A stretch of DNA of 64,000 nt from Candidatus Gastranaerophilales bacterium (GTDB taxonomy: Bacteria > Cyanobacteriota > Vampirovibrionia > Gastranaerophilales > Gastranaerophilaceae). The translations under genes and the position numbers were made by a program. Within the stretch, counting starts at the first letter, position 1, and every line of letters begins with the position of its first letter. Location of the stretch: the NCBI GenBank assembly GCA_944324845.1, contig CALUXX010000005.1, positions 62,001-126,000 on the forward strand, in the 5' to 3' direction. The notes below the pieces were generated by a model. It was not told the origin of the DNA. It saw only the letters and a list, made by a program, of their open reading frames with translations, and did not search any database. Positions 48,531 to 58,139 of the stretch are shown in pieces.

Positions 48531-49583
48531 TTATAATCCTGTTTTTGATTCGAGTTTTAAATCTGTTATTATATCAAGAATCATTTTGGCTTGGAAAATT
48601 ATATCAAAATAATTATTCGGATTATTTACTGGTTTATTTATATCCGGTTCAAACATATCTTTTGATGCGTGAATTAAAAGATTAACACTCTTTCCGTTAA
48701 TGTAACCGCTAATTCTTTGTCCTGCTTGTTTGAATTTTATAAAATTATCCATTGTTGTTGTTGTTAAAAAATATCGTGATTCAATTTGGTCATTGCTATA
48801 AACACTATAGATTTTTTCGAATTCATTTGATTCTAGTTTTACTTCTTGTAATCCATTTGGACATACAAGATTTGAGTTTTTTTGTTTGATAAATATATTT
48901 GTTTTTATTTTTTTCTCCATTGAGGTTTGGAATAGTGCACCATGAAATACTTCAACGTATTTTTCGCGTCTATTTCCTTTGGAATCTCTATATACTTGTT
49001 TATCGATTAGGTTAAATTCTATTATTTGAACTTCTCTGCCATTGTAATTTCCTAAAATGACATCATCAATTTTTATATAGTCATAATTAGGAAATACATG
49101 AAGTTTTCTTATAGTTTGTTCTAATAAGAATGTGGTACTTGTCTTGTTAGGAAATAAATCAAATAATTGTTCAATTCCAAAGAAGCATACTGGTAATTTG
49201 AATTTGCCCGGAATGTAGGTTAAATTTTTATCTAATGCTTGATAAAGTTTTTTAAACAGTTTCTTTTTTACTTCTTGTGCATAATGATTAAATATTACAG
49301 TTCTAATTCCCCAAATAATTGAAATTGCTGAAATCACAATTCCGCCAATAAATATTATGATATTGTAATCTGACATAATTATTTGGTAGTTAGGATTATC
49401 GTATGGAATGTTAAGTAGTCCTATAATTATTCCGGTTGTTGCTAGAATTGCAAATATTGTGAAAAATTTGTATGCAAATGAATATATTTTACGCTTTTTT
49501 TCTAATTTTTCAGCCGTATATTTTAATTCATTTTGGTATAAATTTGCAATATAATTATATATTTCTGCGGTTTTATTAGCCAT
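48531..49583 (-). CDS. DUF3137-like membrane protein, copy B
   Basis: A 350-residue paralogue of the gene 29 bases downstream of it. The ATG at 49583 has AGGA eight bases upstream; a longer frame exists but lacks a better site. It has two membrane helices in the N-terminal third and the same C-terminal domain with EVFHGALFQTSMEKKIKTNI and LESNEFEKIYSVYSNDQIES. The pair is probably one transcript. Duplication looks old enough for clear divergence in the membrane part. Confidence 0.82.
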   Translation of the reverse strand: MANKTAEIYNYIANLYQNELKYTAEKLEKKRKIYSFAYKFFTIFAILATTGIIIGLLNIPYDNPNYQIIMSDYNIIIFIGGIVISAISIIWGIRTVIFNHYAQEVKKKLFKKLYQALDKNLTYIPGKFKLPVCFFGIEQLFDLFPNKTSTTFLLEQTIRKLHVFPNYDYIKIDDVILGNYNGREVQIIEFNLIDKQVYRDSKGNRREKYVEVFHGALFQTSMEKKIKTNIFIKQKNSNLVCPNGLQEVKLESNEFEKIYSVYSNDQIESRYFLTTTTMDNFIKFKQAGQRISGYINGKSVNLLIHASKDMFEPDINKPVNNPNNYFDIIFQAKMILDIITDLKLESKTGL

Positions 49584-49655
49584 ATAAATATCCTTTTTTA
49601 GAATGATATCATATTTCAATAAAAAGGGCATAATCTAATAATATGAGAAATAAGA

Positions 49656-49690
49656 AGCGACCGTCTTTTGTGTAACAAAAGACGGTCGCT
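49656..49690 (-). terminator. Terminator after fba
   Basis: AGCGACCGTCTTTTGT pairs with ACAAAAGACGGTCGCT (16 bases, three-base loop). On the minus strand TTCTTATTTCTC follows. It lies between fba and the DUF3137-like pair. Confidence 0.88.
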
Positions 49691-49715
49691 ATTAAGTTTT
49701 ATTTAAAAGATATAA

Positions 49716-50675
49716 TTAGTCTTTAGCGTGACCAGCTGTTCCTAATACATCTCTCATTTTGTGCATAACCATTTCTTTAACGGCTGTTCTACCAGGTCCC
49801 ATATATTCTCTTGGGTCGAATTTTTCAGGATGTTCAATGAAGAATTCTCTGATAGTTGAAGTCATTGCAAGTCTTAAATCTGTATCGATATTAATTTTTG
49901 CAACACCGTGTTGAGAAGCGTATTTAAGCATTTCTTCAGGGACACCTTGTGCATCAGGTAAGTTTCCGCCATATTTATTACATTTAGCAACAAATTCTTT
50001 TGGAACTGATGATGAACCGTGAAGAACGATTGGATAATCTCCAAATCCTGCTTCTTTTAATGCATCTTTAATTTCTTTTAGTCTTTCGAAGTCTAATTTT
50101 GCTTCGCCTTTGAATTTGTATGCACCGTGTGATGTTCCGATTGCGATTGCTAATGAATCACAACCTGTTTGTTTTACAAATTCAACTGCTTCTTTAACGT
50201 TTGTATATTTAGCATCTTTTGCATCAACGTTAACGTCATCTTCTACACCTGCAAGTTTTCCAAGTTCAGCTTCTACTGATACTCCTCTTTCGTGTGCGTA
50301 TTCTACAACTTTTTTAGTTAATGCAACGTTTTCTTCAAATGGGAATCTTGAACCGTCTATCATAACTGAAGAGAAACCACCATCGATACATGCTTTACAA
50401 ATTTCAAAATCAGCACCGTGGTCTAAGTGTAGAGCGATAGGTACTGTTGTTGTTGCTAATGCAGCTTCTACCAATTTTAATAAATATGTTTGGTTTGCAT
50501 ATTTTCTTGCTCCTGCAGAAACTTGCAAGATAATTGGAGATTGAGTTTCTTCTGCTGCTTCAGCAATACCTTGTAAAATTTCCATGTTGTTTACATTGTA
50601 AGCACCAATAGCATAGCCGCCAGCTAGTGCTTTTCTGAACATTTCTCCTGTTCCAACTAATTTTCTTTCACTCAT
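49716..50675 (-). CDS. fba: Class II fructose-bisphosphate aldolase
   Basis: The 319-residue zinc-dependent aldolase splits fructose-1,6-bisphosphate in glycolysis. Zinc and catalytic motifs are clear: VPIALHLDHGADFE, SVMIDGSRFPFEENV, YPIVLHGSSSVP and the NIDTDLRLAMT segment. GAGAACTC-type AAGGAGAA precedes the ATG. A strong terminator follows, and 112 bases separate it from the upstream ligase gene, so it probably has its own promoter. Confidence 0.96.
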   Translation of the reverse strand: MSERKLVGTGEMFRKALAGGYAIGAYNVNNMEILQGIAEAAEETQSPIILQVSAGARKYANQTYLLKLVEAALATTTVPIALHLDHGADFEICKACIDGGFSSVMIDGSRFPFEENVALTKKVVEYAHERGVSVEAELGKLAGVEDDVNVDAKDAKYTNVKEAVEFVKQTGCDSLAIAIGTSHGAYKFKGEAKLDFERLKEIKDALKEAGFGDYPIVLHGSSSVPKEFVAKCNKYGGNLPDAQGVPEEMLKYASQHGVAKINIDTDLRLAMTSTIREFFIEHPEKFDPREYMGPGRTAVKEMVMHKMRDVLGTAGHAKD

Positions 50676-50787
50676 TTGAGTTCTCCTTCTTTTACGTATA
50701 AAATATTACACACATGTAATCTATAACAAACAAAAATAAACTTCAATATTGAGAAATTCCTTTATTTGTTGGTTGTTTTTTAGATAT

Positions 50788-52107
50788 TTACATCGCTAAA
50801 TATTTAATAAGTTTTCTTAAATCTTTATCCCAACAACTGTTCCAGTTTTGGAGTATTATATCCGCAGGAGTTTTTCGGTTAAAAGTTAATTCTTTTATTG
50901 GTTCTAAGAATTTTTCTTCACCTGTGTTTAGTTTTTTTAATCCTTTTTCTGCAATTTTAATTATTTCTATTGCATAATCTCCTGCGCTGTGGTTTTTGAT
51001 ATTAGCATTTAGTGTGTTTTTCGCAACATTGTATCTTAATTCCGAAAAATCCTTATACTGCAGATGTTTGAACAATTCTTCGCATTCATTCATCGCATTG
51101 TTTTCGTACATAATTCCTTTGTATATTGCAAGAATTGAATATTTTAAATCTTGATTTACACAATCGTGATTTCTGATTTCTATGAAATTTCTCATCCTAA
51201 CTTCCGGGAAACAAAGATTTGCTTGAAGTTCATAGTCTTCTAATGTGGCATAATAATTTTCCCATCCTTTGTTTATGTATTCTTCAAAGGTTATATCTCC
51301 GTTTACATAAATCGGATTGTTTTCTTTATTTATAAATATCATAGGTACTTTGAGGATGTAATCAATGTATTCTTCAAATGAAAATTCTTCACTGATTTTT
51401 CCTGCAAATCCGCATCTGTCATTATCGGTGTTAAGCCAACTTAGTGCCCTAAATGATTTATACCCTGTATCAACTCCGCCTCGTATTGGTGAATTGGCAA
51501 ACATCGCTGTCATAAATGGTGATAATTTATTGGCGAGTTTATATTTTCTCATCGCATCTTCTTCTGATGAAAAATCAATACAACATTGAATTCCTGCTGT
51601 TTCTCTCATCATTACATCTGCTAATATTCCCCATAGATATCGTGCCATTAGTTTATATCTTCGTTTTGGTATTAGGTGGATGCTTTTGTAGGTTGAATAT
51701 GGGGAAACTCCATAATCCAATAGAATAATTCCTCTTTTGTTTGTAAGATATTTAAGCCCTTCGTTAATTTTATCTATTTTGTCTTTTAATTCGAAAATTG
51801 TTTTTTCAGGTTTTGCACTTATTTCCATTTGGCAGCCGGGTTCAAGTGTTAGTGTGTCATGTTCTCTTTTTAGTCCGATAATATTATTTTCATCTGTTAT
51901 GTAGTCCCAAGTTTCTTCTTGTGCGTATTTTTCCAGTAAATTTTTTATCCCATATTCTTCCCAATATCCGACAGAACATATTGAACCTGAGTGGATAGGA
52001 ATTCTTTCATATTCTATTCCTATTTTGAAATCTTCAGGTTTTGTATAGCCCTTTGTGTATAATTCAATTAGGTCTTTTTTTTCAATTTTTTGTTCTGTTT
52101 TTAGCAT
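50788..52107 (-). CDS. gshA: Glutamate-cysteine ligase (GCS2/plant-type)
   Basis: The 439-residue protein belongs to the GCS2 group (plant/cyanobacterial type): FKIGIEYERIPIH, LEPGCQMEISAKP, RETAGIQCCIDFSSEEDAM and FMTAMFANSPIRGG. It would form gamma-glutamylcysteine, the first step of glutathione synthesis. A gshB gene is not in the window, so the end product is uncertain. Thiol buffering fits an anaerobe facing oxygen bursts. It is divergent from rsmA. Confidence 0.88.
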   Translation of the reverse strand: MLKTEQKIEKKDLIELYTKGYTKPEDFKIGIEYERIPIHSGSICSVGYWEEYGIKNLLEKYAQEETWDYITDENNIIGLKREHDTLTLEPGCQMEISAKPEKTIFELKDKIDKINEGLKYLTNKRGIILLDYGVSPYSTYKSIHLIPKRRYKLMARYLWGILADVMMRETAGIQCCIDFSSEEDAMRKYKLANKLSPFMTAMFANSPIRGGVDTGYKSFRALSWLNTDNDRCGFAGKISEEFSFEEYIDYILKVPMIFINKENNPIYVNGDITFEEYINKGWENYYATLEDYELQANLCFPEVRMRNFIEIRNHDCVNQDLKYSILAIYKGIMYENNAMNECEELFKHLQYKDFSELRYNVAKNTLNANIKNHSAGDYAIEIIKIAEKGLKKLNTGEEKFLEPIKELTFNRKTPADIILQNWNSCWDKDLRKLIKYLAM

Positions 52108-52203
52108 GTTCCGCCCCTTTATTTTTAATTATTATAACATTATTTAAAATATCAAATAAAATTTTGTAAACATTTCCCCAAGTGTGTTATTATATTTAGT
52201 AAG

Positions 52204-53055
52204 ATGAATTATTACGAACGAGCAAAATTTTTTAGAACTAAAAAACGCCTGGGGCAAAATTTCTTGATTGACGGTGAAGTTATTCAGGATATTATTGATT
52301 ATGCTAATATTTCTCCTGAAGATACCGTTTTAGAAATTGGTCCGGGGGTTGGGTTTGTTACCGAACAACTTATTAAATATGCAAAAAAAGTTATTGCAGT
52401 AGAACTTGATGAAGAAGCAGTTAAAGAATTGCAAAAACTTAACGCGCCTAATTTGGAAATTATTCACAGAGATATTTTAAAAACAGATTTATCTACTCTA
52501 ACAGATGGTGAGTTTAAAGTTGTTGCAAATATTCCATACTATATTACAAGTCCGATTATTGCTCATCTTTTAGGTGAAATTGATGATTTGGCAAATAAAA
52601 ATCGAGCAAAAATCAGCGATATTCTTCTTATGGTTCAGGAAGAAGTTGCTAATCGTATGGTTGCCAATGAAAATTCTCCTGCAAAGCAATATGGCTTATT
52701 AACAATGTTATCTCAATTTTGGGCAGATGTTGAGATTGTGCGTTTGGTGGGTAGAAAATCATTCTTCCCTGCTCCAAAAGTAAATTCTGCAATAGTAAAA
52801 CTTGTTGTTCGCAAACAACCAAGACTTAATTTGACCGATTACTCGCACTTTAAAAGAACTGTTAAGGCAGGGTTTGCTCAACGCAGAAAAAATCTTAAAA
52901 ATTGTTTGTTAAACGGTGGATTTTTACGTGAAAATATTATGGATGCGTTTAAAAAGTTGCATATAGATGAAAATATTCGTGGTGAAAAATTATCTATCGA
53001 AAGTTTTGGTCAATTATCAGAAGCTCTTTTGGAGGCTGAAAAATGCAATCCATAA
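52204..53055 (+). CDS. rsmA: 16S rRNA dimethyladenosine transferase
   Basis: RsmA (KsgA) dimethylates A1518/A1519 of 16S rRNA. The 283-residue protein shows KRLGQNFLID, VLEIGPGVGFVTEQL (SAM loop), VIAVELDEEAV and NIPYYITSPII (motif IV). It starts with a weak site and overlaps ispE by 13 bases, implying coupling. Confidence 0.96.
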   Translation: MNYYERAKFFRTKKRLGQNFLIDGEVIQDIIDYANISPEDTVLEIGPGVGFVTEQLIKYAKKVIAVELDEEAVKELQKLNAPNLEIIHRDILKTDLSTLTDGEFKVVANIPYYITSPIIAHLLGEIDDLANKNRAKISDILLMVQEEVANRMVANENSPAKQYGLLTMLSQFWADVEIVRLVGRKSFFPAPKVNSAIVKLVVRKQPRLNLTDYSHFKRTVKAGFAQRRKNLKNCLLNGGFLRENIMDAFKKLHIDENIRGEKLSIESFGQLSEALLEAEKCNP

Positions 53056-53882
53056 AAGTTCAATGTCCGGCTAAAATAAATTTGACTCTTAAAGTTGTTA
53101 ATAAACGTCCTGACGGGTATCATAATATTGATAGTATTATGCAAACTATAGATTTGTATGATTATCTTTCAATATCTGTTGAAAAATCAGAAAATTTTGA
53201 GATAATTTTAAGCGGTAATAATCCTGAAATCCCTTATGATAGCAGAAATTTAGTATATAAAGCCGTTGAATTATTTTTCAGTAATACCAAACTTTCACCA
53301 CAAAAAGTTTGTATTGATATAGAAAAAAATATTCCGATTGCAGCAGGATTAGCAGGTGGAAGTACAGATGCGGCAGGTACTTTGTACGGATTAAATAAAT
53401 TGTTTGATGAAATTTTTTCAGAAAAAGAATTGCATAATTTGTGTGCAAAATTAGGTTCTGATTTGAATGTTTGCTTAGCAGGAGGTTGTTTAAGAACAAG
53501 TGGCAGAGGCGAAATCATTGTTCCTGAAGAATATAAAAGTTACAATGTTCGCTTAATCAAACCGATTGGTTTAGGTATTTCGGCAAAAGAAGCATATACA
53601 AAGTTCTCTTCAAAAATGGAAAAAAATGTTGATGTAAATTCAAGAGATTTTTATGCAAATGACCTTGAATGGGCAATAATAGACGATTATGAGAAGTTGA
53701 AATATATAAAACAAAAATATAAATCATCAATGATGACAGGTTCAGGTTCAACATATTTTTCTTTGGAAGAAGATTTTCACCCTGAAGATGGTTATTGGGT
53801 TAATAATAATCTTAAAACTGTTGATTGTGGTGTTAGTGTTTGTGAACAAGGTGCTGTTTTGACTTCTGCATTGCCTGTTTAA
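53043..53882 (+). CDS. ispE: 4-diphosphocytidyl-2-C-methyl-D-erythritol kinase
   Basis: IspE phosphorylates CDP-ME in the non-mevalonate isoprenoid pathway. The 279-residue GHMP kinase shows CPAKINLTLKV, NKRPDGYH, the ATP loop PIAAGLAGGSTDAA (about 96-109) and MTGSGSTYF. GGAGG lies in front of the ATG, inside rsmA. rsmA-ispE is a widespread pair. Confidence 0.95.
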   Translation: MQSIKVQCPAKINLTLKVVNKRPDGYHNIDSIMQTIDLYDYLSISVEKSENFEIILSGNNPEIPYDSRNLVYKAVELFFSNTKLSPQKVCIDIEKNIPIAAGLAGGSTDAAGTLYGLNKLFDEIFSEKELHNLCAKLGSDLNVCLAGGCLRTSGRGEIIVPEEYKSYNVRLIKPIGLGISAKEAYTKFSSKMEKNVDVNSRDFYANDLEWAIIDDYEKLKYIKQKYKSSMMTGSGSTYFSLEEDFHPEDGYWVNNNLKTVDCGVSVCEQGAVLTSALPV

Positions 53883-53904
53883 ATTGTAACGAAGATAAAT
53901 TTAT

Positions 53905-53934
53905 TTGCCACTATAAGCCGTTTTGTGCTATATT
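53905..53934 (+). promoter_or_regulatory. Candidate promoter of map
   Basis: TTGCCA at 53905-53910, 18 bases, TATATT at 53929-53934, close upstream of the map ribosome binding site, so the leader would be very short. Confidence 0.45.
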
Positions 53935-53953
53935 TTAATTGAGGATATGTACT

Positions 53954-54706
53954 ATGATAAATAAAAAATCAAGGGATGAAATCAAGAGAATGCGTCATGC
54001 AGGACATATTGTTGCTCTTGTTCATCAAAAAATGAAAGAGGTTGTAGAACCTGGAATTTCTACAAAAGAATTAGATAATATTGCAATGAAAATAATTAAA
54101 GAAAATCGTGCAATTCCGACATTTTTAGGATATGCAGGATTTCCGGCAAGTATTTGCACTTCAATAAATGAAGAGGTTGTCCATGGTATTCCTTCTGAAG
54201 ATAGAATCTTAAAAGAAGGTGATATTATTGCGATAGATGTTGGTGCAACTTATGGCGGTATGGTTGGTGATAGTGCTTGGTCTTATCGAGTAGGCAAGGT
54301 ATCACCTGAAGTTGAAGCTTTGATGAAAACAACAGAAGAATCACTTTATGCCGGAATTGAGCAAATGCGTCCGGGTAATGTTTTGGATGATATATCTAAA
54401 GCGATTGAAGCAGTTGCTGTTAAAGGCGGTTATGGTATTGTTCGTCAATATGGCGGGCACGGTGTCGGATATGAAATGCATGAAGATCCGTTCCTTTTTA
54501 ATTACAGTGTAGGGGATAATACTTTGATTAAACCAAATATTGCAATCGCTATTGAGCCAATGCTTAATTTGGGTTGTGATGATGTTGTTGTTGGGGAAGA
54601 TGGTTGGACTGTCAGCACAAAAGACGGTAAGCCTTCTGCTCACTTTGAACATACTGTAATTGCAACTGAAGATGGACCATTGATTACTACCCAATTAATG
54701 AATTAG
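53954..54706 (+). CDS. map: Methionine aminopeptidase, type I
   Basis: Map removes the initiator methionine. The 250-residue protein has ICTSINEEVVHGIPSEDR, the metal-binding residues in IAIDVGATYGGMVGDSAW, the histidine in GGHGVGYEMHEDP, and AIAIEPML. The ATG at 53954 is used, with GAGGAT upstream; an in-frame TTG lies on that site. Not in the usual rpl/secY/adk/map cluster. Confidence 0.95.
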   Translation: MINKKSRDEIKRMRHAGHIVALVHQKMKEVVEPGISTKELDNIAMKIIKENRAIPTFLGYAGFPASICTSINEEVVHGIPSEDRILKEGDIIAIDVGATYGGMVGDSAWSYRVGKVSPEVEALMKTTEESLYAGIEQMRPGNVLDDISKAIEAVAVKGGYGIVRQYGGHGVGYEMHEDPFLFNYSVGDNTLIKPNIAIAIEPMLNLGCDDVVVGEDGWTVSTKDGKPSAHFEHTVIATEDGPLITTQLMN

Positions 54707-54715
54707 GAGAATTAA

Positions 54716-55384
54716 ATGAATTATTATATCGGTTTATCTTTAGCTTCCGGTTCAAGTATGGATTCCGGGGTTGCCGTGATTGATGAGAATAATGAAATTA
54801 TTCTCATTGATAAATTGTATAAAATGAATGATATAATTTTCTTTTTTGAGAATTTTTCATCTTTGAAAAATTCAAAAATTTGTGTTTCTGTTCCTTCTGA
54901 TAGAACGATGTTGGAAGGTAAATGGAGAATTTTATCAAAGCCTTATCAATTAGTTGCAACTAATCAAAATATGCCTAATCGTGATAATTGGACTCAAAGA
55001 CATGCTACAAGAGGTTCTGAATATTTGAAAGAACTTGTTGCTCGTGGAATTACTGTTAATAGATTTGATATTTATTTAACAAGGCAAAGCCTGCATTTGA
55101 ATTCTTGTTATAAAGACAGATCGCCTGCGGATTGTAAGTTTTTGCAACAGGCTCTGAAGTATGAATGGGGGTTTGATAATTTGCCGGTTAATATGATGCC
55201 TATGTCACATTTGGAGGCAATTTTGGGGGCTATTCTTGCTAAAGAATACGCTAATAATCCTGATAAAATAAATGTTATTTATAACTTTAAAGGCTTAGAT
55301 GTTATTGATATTAAGGAAAATCTCAATATTTCTACTGATGTATATAGATTTGAAAAGAATTTAGAAAAACAGGTTGGTGTGTAG
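54716..55384 (+). CDS. Unknown protein, possibly RNase H-like fold
   Basis: The 222-residue product is not firmly recognised. Its start, YYIGLSLASGSSMDSGVAVI, has the beta-hairpin with an early acidic position seen in RNase H-like folds (for example DUF429 proteins), and EAILGAILAKEYA near 180 could be a late helix. A basic middle (NRDNWTQRHATRG) may bind nucleic acid. This is a weak fold guess. It follows map by nine bases and overlaps no gene; GGAGAA precedes the start. Confidence 0.6.
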   Translation: MNYYIGLSLASGSSMDSGVAVIDENNEIILIDKLYKMNDIIFFFENFSSLKNSKICVSVPSDRTMLEGKWRILSKPYQLVATNQNMPNRDNWTQRHATRGSEYLKELVARGITVNRFDIYLTRQSLHLNSCYKDRSPADCKFLQQALKYEWGFDNLPVNMMPMSHLEAILGAILAKEYANNPDKINVIYNFKGLDVIDIKENLNISTDVYRFEKNLEKQVGV

Positions 55385-55388
55385 GTTT

Positions 55389-56597
55389 ATGTTTAAGAAA
55401 TATATTGAAATTTTAAGTAATCCTTTGCTATATTATTCTGATAAATCGGGTACTTCGGTTTTTAGAAATTTTTGTTTATTTAATAATACAGGATGTATTT
55501 TTAATAATGTTTTTACTAAGCAAAATGTTGGCAAGGCGCTTGAATTTCGATTTGCTCTTGATAAACGTTTAAAATGGGTTACGTTCTTAACTCCTGTTAT
55601 TTTGTATCTTATTTTTATTCATTTGAATTGCTCTATATACAAGTTATTGTTTTTTGAATTACTTGGCTTGGGTATTATTTTTGGGACTAGAATTTATTTT
55701 TCTTATATTTACAGTCAGTATTTAGTTAAAAATTTTGGTCATTATGAGTTAGGAGAATTTACTCCGCCTGTTCCAAAACATAAAATTGCTGAATATGTTT
55801 CTGTTTTCAAGGCGAATATTTTAGTTATTTTGATTATTTTGGGATTGTATTTTTTACCGGCTCTGTTATTGCAGGGAACTATAAGACTTACTTTGTCTCC
55901 AAAACATTTACATTGTAAAACAGCTTTAATATTGTCTAATATTTATACAACTTTTTATCCGAAAAGTGAGCATATTTATGATATGAGAGCGTTTAGTAAA
56001 TTTATGGAAAAAGATTATGAAGGAGCTTTAGAAGATTATAAAGCTGTTATTGAACTTTCTGGTAGTAGATTTACTAAAAAAGATTGTACCAGATTTGCTA
56101 ATATTCTTCTTCTTCAAAAGAAAATCGGTACAACTCGTGAAGCGCTTGAATTATTTGATACTTATATTGAAAAGAAAAAATTGTCTGTTTTACAAAAATC
56201 TCAAATGCTTTGGATTAAATCAATTTTTAAAATTGAAAACCATATAACAGATAATATTATTCAAGATTATGAAGATTTGATTGCATCTTTGGATGAAGAT
56301 GATGTTAAAAATCAGTTTTATATTTCAAGTGATTTGGCATATATTTTATATCTAATGCAAGATTATCCGCTTGCTGTAAATAATTATGATGCATTGATTT
56401 TGTTTGCTAATGAAAATAAAGATATGTTTTCAAAAGAATTGAAAGCTGTATATGCTGAAAGAGGTTGGGCAAAAAGACATATGGGCGATGAAGCCGGTGC
56501 AAATCAAGATTTTGTTACATCCGGTATTGCTTACGATGAATTGGCTAAATATGAACCTTCTTTTGAAAAACAAAAATTTGTGGTTGATCACTTTTAA
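55389..56597 (+). CDS. Membrane protein with C-terminal TPR repeats
   Basis: The product of about 402 residues starts at the ATG at 55389, preceded by GTAGG. Three membrane segments lie between residues about 60 and 175 (VTFLTPVILYLIFIHL, LLFFELLGLGIIFGT, ILVILIILGLYFLPALL). The C-terminal half is TPR-like (DYEGALEDYKAVIELSG, DYPLAVNNYDALILFANEN). It is probably a membrane-bound scaffold. Five bases separate it from the preceding orphan, so they are likely cotranscribed. Confidence 0.75.
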   Translation: MFKKYIEILSNPLLYYSDKSGTSVFRNFCLFNNTGCIFNNVFTKQNVGKALEFRFALDKRLKWVTFLTPVILYLIFIHLNCSIYKLLFFELLGLGIIFGTRIYFSYIYSQYLVKNFGHYELGEFTPPVPKHKIAEYVSVFKANILVILIILGLYFLPALLLQGTIRLTLSPKHLHCKTALILSNIYTTFYPKSEHIYDMRAFSKFMEKDYEGALEDYKAVIELSGSRFTKKDCTRFANILLLQKKIGTTREALELFDTYIEKKKLSVLQKSQMLWIKSIFKIENHITDNIIQDYEDLIASLDEDDVKNQFYISSDLAYILYLMQDYPLAVNNYDALILFANENKDMFSKELKAVYAERGWAKRHMGDEAGANQDFVTSGIAYDELAKYEPSFEKQKFVVDHF

Positions 56598-56722
56598 CGA
56601 TAAAATTTATAAGATATTTGCTATAAATTTATAGTAATATGATTATCTCCGTTTGTCTTATTCCTAAATTTTATGATTAAAGTTAGTATATTTTTAATCA
56701 GAAAAGAAAGGATTGACAGATT

Positions 56723-57184
56723 ATGAAAAACAATTTTTGGTTTATCGTAGCGTGCGTACTTGTATTTTTGGTTGGTTACAATATGAATAATGTTGCTATT
56801 TCTTTCCCAAAATATAAGGTTGCGGTTGTGGATATTCCCACTGTGCTTTCAAATTCAGATGAAATTCAGTCGCTGAAAAAAGAGCAAGATAAAGAAAACA
56901 AAGAATTGGATCTTTTGATTTCCAAAGCTCAGAATGATATTTTGAATGAACCAGATAGAAATAAATTAATTCAAAAAGAAGCAGATTATAGACAAAAAAT
57001 TGAAACTAAAAAGAAAAGTATTGATAAAAAATATAATGCAAAATTAGCAAAAATTAATCAAGATATTCAGGCTCTTATATCTAAAGAAGCCCAAAAATCA
57101 AATTATAACTTAGTTCTACCGGCTGGTATGGTAATTTCCGGCGGGGATGATATTACTAATAATGTTGTAAAAAGTATGAAGTAA
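56723..57184 (+). CDS. Skp/OmpH-family periplasmic chaperone-like protein
   Basis: A signal anchor (FWFIVACVLVFLVGYNM) is followed by VAVVDIPTVLSNSDEIQSLK, the OmpH start pattern, and a long charged coiled coil (about 50-120). It ends with SNYNLVLPAGMVISGGDDIT, also typical. Skp holds outer-membrane proteins in the periplasm. It supports a diderm envelope. AGAAAGGA is present upstream. It is convergent with lipA, two bases apart. Confidence 0.82.
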   Translation: MKNNFWFIVACVLVFLVGYNMNNVAISFPKYKVAVVDIPTVLSNSDEIQSLKKEQDKENKELDLLISKAQNDILNEPDRNKLIQKEADYRQKIETKKKSIDKKYNAKLAKINQDIQALISKEAQKSNYNLVLPAGMVISGGDDITNNVVKSMK

Positions 57185-57186
57185 CT

Positions 57187-58029
57187 CTACACTAAACTTG
57201 CTGCATTATAGGAACTTCTTACAAGTGGTCCGATTTGGTATTTTGTAAATCCTATTGATGCTGCAAGTTTTTTTAGTTCTTCATATTCCTCTAATTCGTA
57301 ATACTTTGCAACTTCCAGGTGTTGTTTTGATGGTTGAATGTATTGTCCTATTGTCACAATATCGCAGTTCACATTATGCAAATCTTCAAGTGTTGATTTG
57401 ATTTGGTCAAATGTTTCCCCAAGTCCAATCATTAAACCTGATTTTGTTTCAATATTACTGTTTTCTTTTATATATTTCAAAACTTCTAATGAATTTTGAT
57501 AATTCCCTTGTGGACGGGCTGTTGGGAATATGTCTTTTACTGTTTCAATATTATGATTAAATACATCAGGTTTTGCTTCGATAATTATATCAAGAGCTGA
57601 TTTATTATTTTTGAAATCAGGTGTTAAGATTTCAATTTTGGTTTCAGGCATTAATGCTCGAATTTCATAAATACATTGTGCAAAATGTTGTGCTCCGCCA
57701 TCAGGTAAATCATCTCTTGTTACTGATGTTATTACTGTGTATTTTAAACCTAAATCCCTTACCGCTTGTGCTACATTTTTAGGTTCATTTGCATCTAATG
57801 CCTCTGGTTTTTGACATAGTATGTTACAATATTTACAATTTCTGGTACATACATTACCCATTATAAGAAAGGTTGCGGTATTTTTTGTATAACACTCGTT
57901 TTTATTAGGGCATCTTGCGTTTTCGCATACCGTATTTAAGCAGTTTTTCTTTAATATTCTGCGTACGTTCCTTGTTGTGTCAGTATCTATTATTGGTCTT
58001 TTTAAAAATTCAGGTAACTTTGTGCGCAC
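57187..58029 (-). CDS. lipA: Lipoyl synthase (radical SAM)
   Basis: LipA inserts sulfur into octanoyl chains of lipoyl domains. The 280-residue protein shows the auxiliary cluster CENARCPNKNECY and the radical-SAM CTRNCKYC, plus ITPD and DVFNHNIETV. The start is placed at GTG 58029, with AAGGA seven bases upstream; the longer frame from TTG has no site. The C-terminal RSSYNA motif is intact. No lipB is nearby. Confidence 0.95.
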   Translation of the reverse strand: MRTKLPEFLKRPIIDTDTTRNVRRILKKNCLNTVCENARCPNKNECYTKNTATFLIMGNVCTRNCKYCNILCQKPEALDANEPKNVAQAVRDLGLKYTVITSVTRDDLPDGGAQHFAQCIYEIRALMPETKIEILTPDFKNNKSALDIIIEAKPDVFNHNIETVKDIFPTARPQGNYQNSLEVLKYIKENSNIETKSGLMIGLGETFDQIKSTLEDLHNVNCDIVTIGQYIQPSKQHLEVAKYYELEEYEELKKLAASIGFTKYQIGPLVRSSYNAASLV

Positions 58030-58139
58030 TTTTTGTTCCTTTCTGGGTTTAATATATATAGGCAAAAATTTTTTATTTGCTTTTTATAATATAGTATTAT
58101 ATAAATATATTATAAAACAAATTATATAGGAGATGAAAT

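Noticed and set aside
56603-56630. AAATTTATA/TATAAATTT hairpin after the TPR membrane protein gene
   Set aside because: Only A-T pairs, no T-run; too weak to call a terminator in this AT-rich DNA.
58030-58065. TTG start of lipA twelve codons upstream
   Set aside because: It lacks a ribosome binding site, while the GTG at 58029 has AAGGA at good spacing.
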